Shown here: positions 34,238 to 42,676 of the stretch, one piece after another
Position numbering within the stretch: the stretch's first letter is position 1
Layout: every line of letters starts with the position of its first letter
Assembly: GCA_035277525.1 (NCBI GenBank)
Contig: DATEKH010000106.1
Span: forward strand, 1-64,000
Source: CAIKMD01 sp035277525
GTDB taxonomy: Bacteria > Pseudomonadota > Alphaproteobacteria > ATCC43930 > CGMCC-115725
Reading direction: 5' to 3'
Length of the DNA: 64,000 nt
Position numbers and translations under genes: made by a program
The notes under the pieces: model-generated
Databases searched by the model: none
What the model saw: the letters and a program-made list of their open reading frames with translations, nothing else
What the model was told of the DNA's origin: nothing

Positions 34238-35377
34238 TCATGCCTGCGGCTGGCGGTCTTTCACTCCACCGGAAAGCTGCTCGTGCCCCAGAGCGGGAGT
34301 GTCGTCGCCGTCATTCGCGAACGCATACCCCTCGCGATCCCCTTTCGCGAGCGCGAACACCCAAAAATGCGCCAGCCGAAAGACGACACTCGGCGACACG
34401 CTGCATCGCAGCGCCTCCTGCAGCTGCCGCAGCGCCGCCAGCCGATCTCTCGTCCGCCAAAGCCGACGGGCGCGCGCGATCGCCTCGATCGACGCGGCTT
34501 TCATGGCGCATTTGTAGTGTTGCCGCGCTTGCCGCGGAGGAACATAGGTGGAGGCGAGCATAATCGCGCGCCGCTTATCGACGACATCTTGGCCGCTTCT
34601 GATCTGTGCGGCGCTGTCCGCTCCGGAATGAATTCGAAAATAGGCGTAGGATTTCGGCTCATACAGGATGTGCGTGGCGAGAGCGATGCGGATCCACATA
34701 TCCCAATCCGAACAATGGACGAGCTCGGGCCGAAAACCTCCGACCAGCTCGTAGGTCGAGCGCCGAACCACCATGCCCGCGAACTGGATGCGTTGATTGA
34801 CAAACAACTGTTCGACAAAGTCAGGTCCGAGCGTCGTCACACGCGGTTCTTCGAGCTCGCTAAGGTGCTTATGGCGGCCGTAATAGGCGGGTCGGCCGTT
34901 CTCGTCGATGTGCATTACGCGGCACAGCGCGGCACCCACTTCGCGACCGACCGATAACCCGTTCCACGCACGGGAATAGAATCCCGTTTCAACCATGTCG
35001 TCGCCGTGAAGAATGTGAACCCACTCGCCGCGCGCGCGGTCGATGCAGGTGTTGAAATTCCGTATCGGCCCGATGTTTTGCGGCTGGCGATGAAACTGGA
35101 CCCGGCCTCGGCCAAGTTCCCAAACCACGGCCTCGGGGTCATCCTTGGTCGAGCAATTGTCGATCACTTCGATCTGCATTTCGTTTTCGCCGGGATCTTG
35201 GCGAAGCACGCTTTGCAGCGCTTCGCGAAGATAATTCGCGCAGTTGAAGACCGGAAACATCACCGACCAGCGCGGACGCTTGATGCCTTCCGGCAACGCC
35301 GCGACAGGCGGCGGTTGCACCGCCAACAAATTTGAGTCAACGCGACGCCGGACGCCGCTTACCATCGGCGTCTCCAC
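34238..35377 (-). CDS. Glycosyltransferase family 2
   Basis: A 379-residue GT-A enzyme. After a 35-residue leader comes WSVMFPVFNCANYLREAL, then EVIDNCSTKDDPE and the metal-binding HGDDM near 125, all typical of GT2. Residues 280-350 form a helical tail. No transmembrane segments are visible, so it acts on the cytoplasmic face, adding a sugar to a lipid-linked glycan. Monocistronic, with large gaps on both sides. Confidence 0.9.
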   Translation of the reverse strand: METPMVSGVRRRVDSNLLAVQPPPVAALPEGIKRPRWSVMFPVFNCANYLREALQSVLRQDPGENEMQIEVIDNCSTKDDPEAVVWELGRGRVQFHRQPQNIGPIRNFNTCIDRARGEWVHILHGDDMVETGFYSRAWNGLSVGREVGAALCRVMHIDENGRPAYYGRHKHLSELEEPRVTTLGPDFVEQLFVNQRIQFAGMVVRRSTYELVGGFRPELVHCSDWDMWIRIALATHILYEPKSYAYFRIHSGADSAAQIRSGQDVVDKRRAIMLASTYVPPRQARQHYKCAMKAASIEAIARARRLWRTRDRLAALRQLQEALRCSVSPSVVFRLAHFWVFALAKGDREGYAFANDGDDTPALGHEQLSGGVKDRQPQA

Positions 35378-35966
35378 GAGCCTTGCAAAATCATTGGCCT
35401 CGCCGCGTGTGACCGAAGGAACGCGGTTCCCACCGCTCTGCCTGCAATCGAAATTTCGCGTGCGAGCAACATGGCGCTCCCCAACCGTGAAATAATGCCG
35501 CGAGGTTTATCCGCAACCCGATGAGCGAAGCGCAAGCGACCGAAACCGCGCACAGCACCCAAGAATGAGCGCTCGCCATCGCCCAGCACACGTTCGACTG
35601 CTCTTGACCATCTCTCGCTGCCCGCGCAGAGGCAACGCGATGAACTGGCTGAATTAGAGTAAAACCCGCGCTGCGAAGGCTGTGACAAAGCTGAGCCTTC
35701 AGTTGCGATTTCGCGTTTTATGACGCAAGGCTTCGCCCTTCTACAATCCCAGGTAGCGGCTATCAGGCTTCGACCGTCTGGCGCCGATGGAGCGCGTCCA
35801 CGCTTCGGCGTGGCCAAATCATTCGCCCCGAATGGACTCAGCCTGTCGCGTTGTCGCTCTGATAAGTTGCCTCGCAGGTCGGCGCGCCCTCGGCTTGGCC
35901 TCCGGTCCGTCGACAATGGCGCGTTCGATCGTCTTTGGCCACCGCGTGCGGAAAGGGGCGCAGAAA
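35378..35966. other. 589-base gap without a supported gene
   Basis: Several overlapping open frames occur here on both strands (the longest minus-strand one covers 35359-35916), but they have no ribosome-binding site I trust and no recognisable motif, and one would overlap the glycosyltransferase start. I see nothing identifiable; decayed coding sequence is possible. Confidence 0.4.
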
Positions 35967-37220
35967 ATGATTTCGCAATGTCGTTCCTGCGGCGGCGGCA
36001 ATCTGCACCTCATTCTGGATCTCGGGGAGCACCCGATTTCAAATGCGCTCTTGACGGAACCTACCCAGCGCGAGCAGCGCTACCCCTTGGCGCTCGCGCT
36101 CTGCCGCGACTGCGCGCTCTTACAAGTGACTGAGACGATCCCGGCGGACGAGCTTTATCAAAGCGGCTATCCGTATTTCTCTTCCTCTTCGCCCGCGCTC
36201 CTTCGACATGCGGCGGCGCTGGCTCACAAGATCATCGACGAGCGAAAGCTCGGCCCGCGCTCCTTTGTCGTCGAGGTGGCGAGCAATGATGGCTACCTCT
36301 TGCGCAATTTCGTGGATCGAGGAATTCCATGTCTTGGCGTCGATCCCGCGCTCGCGCCCACGGAAAAGGCACGCGCGTCGAAGGTCCCGACGATCAACGA
36401 TTTTTTCGGCAAGCGCGTTGCCGAATCACTCGCGGCCGAAGGCCGGTATGCGGACGTGATCATCGCCAACAACGTCCTGGCCCATGTCGATGGCATCAAC
36501 GATTTCGTGGCCGGTTTCGCGCGTCTCCTCAAGCCCGCCGGCATTGCGATCTTCGAATTCGCCTACGCCGTCGACATGATCGAATTACGCGAATTCGATA
36601 CGATCTATCACGAGCACCTTTTTTATCACACGCTTCATGGCCTGAAGCCCTTGTTCGAGCGGCACGGACTTCACCTCAACGACGCCGAGCGTCTGGCCAT
36701 TCACGGCGGGTCTTTGCGTCTTGTCGTCAGTCGGAATCCTTCGACAACGGCGTCGTTCGACCGGCTGTGGGACAAGGAGGTGACGCTGGGCGTCGACCGG
36801 CTGAGCTGGTACGAAGATTTCTCCGCCCGCGTGACGGAATTGAGATCATCGCTCGCGGCGCTCCTTCGACGGGAAAAGGCAAGCGGCCGGCGAATCGCGT
36901 GCTACGGCGCTGCAGCGAAGGGCGCGACTCTCGTCAACTCTCTCGACCTTGGCGGCGGGTTCTTTGAGTACGTGGCGGACGCCAACCCGTTCAAGCAGGG
37001 CAAATACATGCCGGGGCAGCGAATTCCCATTGTCGATCCCGGGCGGCTCGCCGCCGATCGGCCGGACGATGTCCTGCTGCTGTCTTGGAATTTCGCAGGC
37101 GAGATTCTTCGCCAGCAAGCCGGCTACCGCGAGGCAGGGGGACGGTTCATCATACCAATACCAACCCCCCGCATCATCGCGCCTGGCGAGGCTTTCGGCG
37201 ATTCGTCGTATGCGATCTAG
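35967..37220 (+). CDS. SAM-dependent C-methyltransferase, NovU/TylC3-like
   Basis: A 417-residue protein of three parts: an N-terminal zinc-binding region (CRSCGG at 5-10 with CRDC near 49), a class I SAM core (VVEVASNDGYLLRNF near 109) and a C-terminal domain with the GAAAKGATLVN motif near 317. This matches sugar C-methyltransferases such as NovU and TylC3, which methylate C-3 or C-5 of 4-keto NDP-sugars. The ATG at 35967 puts the zinc motif at the N-terminus and follows AAAGGGG; the frame is open upstream. It may act with the CDP-sugar cassette. Confidence 0.9.
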   Translation: MISQCRSCGGGNLHLILDLGEHPISNALLTEPTQREQRYPLALALCRDCALLQVTETIPADELYQSGYPYFSSSSPALLRHAAALAHKIIDERKLGPRSFVVEVASNDGYLLRNFVDRGIPCLGVDPALAPTEKARASKVPTINDFFGKRVAESLAAEGRYADVIIANNVLAHVDGINDFVAGFARLLKPAGIAIFEFAYAVDMIELREFDTIYHEHLFYHTLHGLKPLFERHGLHLNDAERLAIHGGSLRLVVSRNPSTTASFDRLWDKEVTLGVDRLSWYEDFSARVTELRSSLAALLRREKASGRRIACYGAAAKGATLVNSLDLGGGFFEYVADANPFKQGKYMPGQRIPIVDPGRLAADRPDDVLLLSWNFAGEILRQQAGYREAGGRFIIPIPTPRIIAPGEAFGDSSYAI

Positions 37221-37269
37221 CGCGCGACAACCATTTGCGCGGTGAAGCGCTTTTCGTCGTCGGCGAAAA

Positions 37270-38589
37270 TCACACCGTGGCCGGTTCCAGGAGGGCCTTG
37301 TACTTCGCGTACATCTGTTCTGCGACGCGGTCCCAGGTGAAGCGAAGAAGCGCGCGCTGGCGCGCTGCTAGACCCATCCTTTCTCTGAGCGCGTCATTCT
37401 CTAGCAAGTTGATAATCGCTTGCGCCAGCGCCGGCGCATCGTTCTTGCCGACGCATATTCCTGTTTCGCCGTCTTTGACAATTTCGCAGATGGCGCCGGA
37501 GCGGGTTGCAACAACCGGTGTCCCCGCCGCCATTGCCTCCAGAGGCGGCAAGCCGAAGCCTTCATCATTGACCGGCGGGAAAACGAACACATCCGCGTCA
37601 CGATAGCGGTCCGCAAGTTCAGCGTGCGACAGGTGGCCCGGAAAGGCGACCTTCGCCGCAACCTCGGGCGGCAACGAAGCTCTCAAACGGAACCCATATG
37701 ATCCCGCATCCTTCGGGGCAAGCGAGAACCGTGCTTTGAGACGAGCGGAATAGTCAATCGCATACCATGGCTTCACGCTCGCAATTGATAGCCGATCTGC
37801 GTGGTCGAACATATCAAGGAGGGGGTATGAGAAATTTCGCCCGACAATGTCGAGGCGCACGAGGGGATAGCGCTGAAGGATGAGTTTGAATGCATCCAGT
37901 AGAACGTGGATGCCTTTGCTGGGTGAAATGTTACCCGCGTATAAAATTCGTTTCTCACCGCGATTGCAGGCGGCGCGGTAATCCTTTTCACGACTGAATT
38001 CATCCGGATCGATGCCGTTGTAAATCGTCGCCAAGCGGTCCGCCAGCATCGGAAATTGCAAGCGCGCCGTGCTCGTCAAATATTCGCTGACGGTGGCGAA
38101 CAAGTCGGCCTTTTGAAATCGCCTCGCGAGGCACCGGCTATTATGCTGGGAAAAAAGCTGCGCGTGCTGTTGATAGATGATTTTGGCCTGAGGATTAAAG
38201 CTACGGATCACCGGGACATACTGTGAAAAATTCTGGATGTGGATGATATCGCAACGCTCCTTCCCGAGATCGTGCGCGACTTTGCGGACGAAACTCGGAT
38301 ACGACCAGGCGGCGGTTATGGCCCGTTGTATTGGAATGCCGGAAAGGTTGAGTTTGCGATGAGTCGCGAAAAGGATTTGCTCGTGGGCGTACGAAGGAAC
38401 GAAGCGGTAACGAACGTCGTTATCTACAAAGTCTCCCGGAACGTCTTCATGCAGGTCGCGGTTTCCGTAAACGATCACATCAGCGAACTTCGCGAGAGCG
38501 CGTGCCGCTCCATAGGTACAAATACCGAGGGAGTTTTGCAGCGGGGGAAGGATTCGATCGAAGGGTTGATTCACGAACGCAATCTTCAT
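37270..38589 (-). CDS. Glycosyltransferase family 4
   Basis: A 439-residue GT-B enzyme starting MKIAFVNQPFDRILPP. The C-terminal domain has ILYAGNISPSKGIHVLLDA near 223 and the donor loop NDEGFGLPPLEAMAAGTPVVA near 345 (E-x7-E). The ATG at 38589 begins the first beta strand directly, preferred over the longer frame to 38685. Probably a polysaccharide glycosyltransferase in the cytoplasm. It is divergent from the gene at 38839, with 249 bases between them. Confidence 0.91.
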   Translation of the reverse strand: MKIAFVNQPFDRILPPLQNSLGICTYGAARALAKFADVIVYGNRDLHEDVPGDFVDNDVRYRFVPSYAHEQILFATHRKLNLSGIPIQRAITAAWSYPSFVRKVAHDLGKERCDIIHIQNFSQYVPVIRSFNPQAKIIYQQHAQLFSQHNSRCLARRFQKADLFATVSEYLTSTARLQFPMLADRLATIYNGIDPDEFSREKDYRAACNRGEKRILYAGNISPSKGIHVLLDAFKLILQRYPLVRLDIVGRNFSYPLLDMFDHADRLSIASVKPWYAIDYSARLKARFSLAPKDAGSYGFRLRASLPPEVAAKVAFPGHLSHAELADRYRDADVFVFPPVNDEGFGLPPLEAMAAGTPVVATRSGAICEIVKDGETGICVGKNDAPALAQAIINLLENDALRERMGLAARQRALLRFTWDRVAEQMYAKYKALLEPATV

Positions 38590-38838
38590 TGTTGCTCTTC
38601 CTCCACCGCCCCCGGCTTCCTGGCTCGTGTGGCCGGCAGCGTTCCTTCCTCTATGACGCGAGCCGTTCCAGGGGAAGTAACGCAATCGTTGTCCGATCGG
38701 CCCGCGGCCACAGAATGGTCACGTACCGTCGACGCAGTCCGCCTACGTGGTTGTTTCCACAGGTGCTTTAATCGCCGCACCACTTCGTATTTTTAACGGC
38801 GAAAGCAATAGGTTGCATCCATCCTTCGGGGTCGCGAG

Positions 38839-39495
38839 ATGGCCGAAATTAACGAGCCCGAACGGCGCCACAGCGAGGCCCTGAGTGGTAGCGCATTGGC
38901 GCGGAAACGCGTACTGCGGATCTTCTCGGACCCGGCCTATGTCGTACGCGCAGCCCGCTATACCCTCGGGCTGCCTACGCCCTTGCGCACCGAAGACCGT
39001 CGAGTCCTCGAGCAAGTGATCTTCCCTGCATACGCAACCCGGGATGACATTCACACGGTGCTGTTTGTCGGCTGCCAGTGGTACACGCGGCATTATGAGA
39101 AGACATATTTTCCGCGGCAGACTTTCTGGACGATCGACCCCTTGCGCGATGCCAGACGGTACGGCGCCAGCCATCACGTGGTGGCTCCGCTCGAACGGCT
39201 GGCCGATTTCTTCCCGGAAAGCACCTTCGACCTTATCATTTGTAACGGTGTGTACGGTTGGGGACTGGATTCACGCGCCCAATGCGAAGCGGCGTTTGCG
39301 CAATGCCACTCGCGGCTTCGCCCCGGCGGCCATTTCGTCCTCGGCTGGAACGACACGCCTGCCCTAACGCCAATGCCGCTGGAGAGTATCGCAAGCCTAA
39401 AGCTCTTTCGCCGCGCGGATTTCCCGGAATTCGGGACGTGGCGCTTCGTTACTCAGACGAAGCTTCGACACGTATTCGATTTCTACTGCAAATAG
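38839..39495 (+). CDS. Methyltransferase-like protein with degenerate SAM motif
   Basis: A 218-residue protein with class I methyltransferase topology: VLFVGCQWYTRHY near 74 in place of motif I, FWTIDPLRDARRYG near 95 (acidic motif II), FDLIICNGVYGWGLD near 133 and LRPGGHFVLGWND near 158. Motif I lacks the usual GxGxG, so SAM binding is uncertain. A decayed partial copy lies at 44758-44976. It is followed after 50 bases by a 2OG-oxygenase gene and is probably part of a small tailoring operon. Confidence 0.7.
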   Translation: MAEINEPERRHSEALSGSALARKRVLRIFSDPAYVVRAARYTLGLPTPLRTEDRRVLEQVIFPAYATRDDIHTVLFVGCQWYTRHYEKTYFPRQTFWTIDPLRDARRYGASHHVVAPLERLADFFPESTFDLIICNGVYGWGLDSRAQCEAAFAQCHSRLRPGGHFVLGWNDTPALTPMPLESIASLKLFRRADFPEFGTWRFVTQTKLRHVFDFYCK

Positions 39496-39545
39496 GCTGC
39501 AATCGCGGCACGGAAATTGCCGCGGTCTCACGCTTGGACCGGAGA

Positions 39546-40463
39546 ATGGCGATGGTGGATCTATTACGCGACGTAGCGTTGGATGACGATACGCGGCGCC
39601 GACGCCTTTACGCAGGCGATCTCTTCCTCTATTCCCCGCGCGCATGCAGTTACGCTTTATGCGAACTCGGCCGCGCGATGTTGGAGGAGGCATTCGCGCC
39701 TCACGACCCGCGTACCATTCACCATCATCTCCGTGCAGAAGAGACGGCCGCCATACTCGCGAAGCTGAAGCCCGCCTTCATTCATCATCCGCGGTGCAAG
39801 GAGCTGATTCCTGAAATCCTAGCCAGCATCGGATGCGACCTGGATCTCGTCTATTTCGATGTCCCGCGCATGCGTTCCGCATACCCGACTGACTATTTGA
39901 CCTCGGGCATCGCCTACGCGTTTCACCCCCATCGCGATACCTGGTACTCGGCGCCGCAATGCCAGATCAACTGGTGGCTGCCGATCTACCCGATCACCCA
40001 GGAGAACGGCCTGGCGTTCTATCCCAACTATTTCCGGCGGCCGATCGCGAACAATTCAGAGGTCTATAATTACTATCGATGGAATGCGACCAGCCGGGCG
40101 ACGGCAGCACAGCACGTTCGAGCAGACACACGCATCCAGCCGAAGCCGCAAGAGCCCGTATCGGGGCCCGTGATCACGCCCCTGCCCGAACCAGGCGGGA
40201 TGATCTTGTTCTCCGGCGCTCAGTTGCACGCGACCGTCGAAAACACCAGCGGGATCGCGCGCTACAGCATTGATTTCCGCACGGTTCACCGGATCGATGC
40301 GAGGAATCGCGATGGTGCCGAGAACATCGATTCGCGCTGCACTGGATCGGCGATCCGGGACTATCTGCGGGCGCGCGATTTGGCACGGCTACCCGACGAG
40401 GTGATCGACGTCTACAACGACGGCACCGAATTGAGCGAAGGGCCGCTAACGTATGGCGCCTGA
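39546..40463 (+). CDS. Phytanoyl-CoA-dioxygenase-like Fe(II)/2-oxoglutarate oxygenase
   Basis: A 305-residue protein with the facial-triad pattern HxD (H129, D131 in HPHRDTWY), a distal His228 in SGAQLHATVENTSG and Arg245 for 2-oxoglutarate binding. The core between 120 and 250 fits the PhyH-type double-stranded beta helix. It probably hydroxylates a small molecule or sugar of this cluster. The ATG at 39546 is chosen over the frame opening at 39258, which lies inside the previous gene. Its 3' end overlaps the SDR gene by 11 bases. Confidence 0.82.
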   Translation: MAMVDLLRDVALDDDTRRRRLYAGDLFLYSPRACSYALCELGRAMLEEAFAPHDPRTIHHHLRAEETAAILAKLKPAFIHHPRCKELIPEILASIGCDLDLVYFDVPRMRSAYPTDYLTSGIAYAFHPHRDTWYSAPQCQINWWLPIYPITQENGLAFYPNYFRRPIANNSEVYNYYRWNATSRATAAQHVRADTRIQPKPQEPVSGPVITPLPEPGGMILFSGAQLHATVENTSGIARYSIDFRTVHRIDARNRDGAENIDSRCTGSAIRDYLRARDLARLPDEVIDVYNDGTELSEGPLTYGA

Positions 40464-41226
40464 ATACTCAACCGCGCCAGCGCGCCGCACCGGCCCGAGG
40501 CGGTCCTTCGCGGAATCGACGGCGCTCGTCACCGGTGCTACCAGCGGTATCGGTCGGGCAATAGCGCTGGCATTGGCGATGGATGGTGCAGCGCTTTGCC
40601 TGCCCGGCCGCGATCGCGTTCGCCTGGCGGAAGCCGAGGCGGCGATGCGCACAGCCGGCGCGCGCGACATCCTGGCCGTGCCAACCGACTTGACCGATGA
40701 CAACGATTTGGAACGCCTGAGCGGTCTGGTCAGCGACCGGTTCGGCGACATCGATATCCTTGTGCATTCCGCCGGCGCTTACGCGCGAGCACCGCTCGAG
40801 ACCGCCGCCATTGCGGAGCTGGACGCTCTTTATGCCGCGAATTTGCGTGCCCCCTACCGGTTAACGCAGCATTGTCTGCCAGCTCTCTGCCGGCGGGCCG
40901 GCGACATCCTCTTCATCAACTCGACGCAAGGTTTGGCCGCGAGCGCCGCCGTCGGCCAATTCGCTGCGACTCAGCACGCGCTCAAGGCTCTCGCCGACAG
41001 TCTGCGCGACGAGATCAACGCTGCCGGCGTGCGCGTGACGACGCTGCATGTCGGCAGCACCGCGACGCCGCGCCAAGAGCGGATTTTCGCGATGACGGAC
41101 CGGCACTATGCGCCAGACCGACTGCTACAGCCTGACGATATCGCATCGGCTGCGGTCGCCGTCTTGCGCTTACCGCGGACCGCCGAGGTGACCAATTTGA
41201 CGATACGGCCGATGCTAAAGACCTAG
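40453..41226 (+). CDS. Classical short-chain dehydrogenase/reductase
   Basis: A 257-residue SDR with VTGATSGIGRAIALAL near 27 (cofactor site), the HSAGAYARAP segment (NAG-type motif) near 98 and a Ser-rich FINSTQG near 156. In the YxxxK position the sequence reads FAATQHALKAL near 168-178, with Phe in place of the catalytic Tyr or a shifted motif, so activity is uncertain. It probably acts on a keto intermediate made by the neighbouring oxygenase. Confidence 0.82.
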   Translation: MAPEYSTAPARRTGPRRSFAESTALVTGATSGIGRAIALALAMDGAALCLPGRDRVRLAEAEAAMRTAGARDILAVPTDLTDDNDLERLSGLVSDRFGDIDILVHSAGAYARAPLETAAIAELDALYAANLRAPYRLTQHCLPALCRRAGDILFINSTQGLAASAAVGQFAATQHALKALADSLRDEINAAGVRVTTLHVGSTATPRQERIFAMTDRHYAPDRLLQPDDIASAAVAVLRLPRTAEVTNLTIRPMLKT

Positions 41227-41266
41227 ACGCCCGCCGGACAAGCCGACGAGGCATGCGGAGTGCGGA

Positions 41267-42610
41267 ATGTCAAGCTGCAGCGATCAGGGGAGTGAATATA
41301 ATTGCGCGGGGCGAGCGAATGTCGGAGTCCCGGACGACCGGGCGCCGATGATGGCTTTGATCACTGAACTCTACCCGATCTGCCGCAGCATCACCGGCGA
41401 CGGGATGCGTCGCAGCCTGTCGATCCTGAAGCGGTACATACCGCTTGAAATGCGTGAAGTTCCATCGGGGACGGCGGTTTTCGACTGGACCGTCCCCAAT
41501 GAATGGAATATTCGAGCCGCGTACATCGAGACCCTCGATGGCCGCCGCTTGGTCGATTTCGCCACCTGCAACCTGCACGTCGTGCAATATAGCCACGCGA
41601 TCAACGAAATCGTCCCCTTCGAGGAGCTGCAACGCCACCTCCATTCGCTGCCGGAAACGCCCGATTGGATTCCATATCGCACGGCCTATTACGCGGACAC
41701 ATGGGGATTCTGCGTGTCCCAGCGGCAGCGTGATGCAATGACAGAGTCTGCCTATCATGTTGTGATCGATGCGACATTGGCGAGGGGACATCTCACTTAC
41801 GGCGAGCTCGTAGTGCGGGGTGCGCGCGAGGAAGAAGTTCTCATCTCGTGCCACTGCTGTCACCCATCGCTGGGCAATGACAATCTATCGGGCATGGCGG
41901 TTGCCACCTGGTTGGCGCGGTATGTGATGGAGGCACCGCGCCGTTTTACCTACCGGTTCTTGTTCATCCCCGGCACCATCGGCTCGATTACGTGGCTCGC
42001 GCGCAACGAGACGACCGTCCAGCGCGTTCGGCACGGGCTGGTCTTGAGCTGCCTTGGTGATGCCGGCTCATCCACATACAAACAGAGCCGACAAGGGAAC
42101 GCCCTGATCGATCGGTATGTCGAGCACGTTCTTCGCCACAGCGGGTCGCCCTATCGGATCACACCCTTTTTCCCCTATGGCTATGACGAGCGGCAGTATT
42201 GCTCGCCCGGTTTCAACATGCCGGTTGGCTGCTTCATGCGCTCGCCGAATGGCGGCTATCCCGAGTATCACACCTCGGCTGACAACCTTGATCTTGTGAG
42301 AACCGAGGCGCTCCTCGACTCTCTGCAAAAGCTGGAGCGGATCGTCGAGGTGATCGAGGGCGACATGATCTGCCAAAGCCTCAATCCACGCGGCGAGCCG
42401 CAGCTCGGTAAGCGAGGTCTCTACCGGCCGATCGGCGGGCAGACGGGCGCTTTCGACCAGATGACGCTGCTGTGGGTGCTCAACCTCGCCGATGGAAACC
42501 ATTCGCTCTTCGACATGGCGGACCGCTCGAACCTGCCTTTTGCTTCGATCAAGTCGGCAGCCGACGCGTTGACAAGAAAGGGGCTGCTCGAACCGGTTCA
42601 TTCTTTCTGA
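41267..42610 (+). CDS. DUF4910 (aminopeptidase-like) protein
   Basis: A 447-residue protein of the DUF4910/DUF2172 aminopeptidase-like family. ELYPICRSITGDGMR near 35 opens the conserved region; SCHCCHPSLGNDNLSG near 201-216 resembles an M28-type zinc-peptidase metal site, and FYPYGYDERQYCSPGFN-like residues and EYHTSADN near 337 follow; the C-terminal 60 residues (MTLLWVLNLADGNHSLFDMA) look like a winged helix. Members occur in glycan and natural-product loci, function not established as far as I know. Start supported by GGAG at a 6-base spacing. Confidence 0.82.
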   Translation: MSSCSDQGSEYNCAGRANVGVPDDRAPMMALITELYPICRSITGDGMRRSLSILKRYIPLEMREVPSGTAVFDWTVPNEWNIRAAYIETLDGRRLVDFATCNLHVVQYSHAINEIVPFEELQRHLHSLPETPDWIPYRTAYYADTWGFCVSQRQRDAMTESAYHVVIDATLARGHLTYGELVVRGAREEEVLISCHCCHPSLGNDNLSGMAVATWLARYVMEAPRRFTYRFLFIPGTIGSITWLARNETTVQRVRHGLVLSCLGDAGSSTYKQSRQGNALIDRYVEHVLRHSGSPYRITPFFPYGYDERQYCSPGFNMPVGCFMRSPNGGYPEYHTSADNLDLVRTEALLDSLQKLERIVEVIEGDMICQSLNPRGEPQLGKRGLYRPIGGQTGAFDQMTLLWVLNLADGNHSLFDMADRSNLPFASIKSAADALTRKGLLEPVHSF

Positions 42611-42676
42611 GGATGCGCTGCTCTCGCGACAGCAACCTTCATTGCTGTTCTTTTATCGCCCCCATCCGTCGGCCAT

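Noticed and set aside
35359..35916. 185-aa minus-strand ORF in the gap before the C-methyltransferase
   Set aside because: No ribosome-binding site, no motif, and overlap with the glycosyltransferase start region; possibly decayed sequence.
42632..42668. Weak similarity of CAACCTTCATTGCTGTTC to the glycosyltransferase start region near 38580-38600
   Set aside because: About 35 bases at roughly 75 percent; might be another remnant of the duplication but too short to claim.
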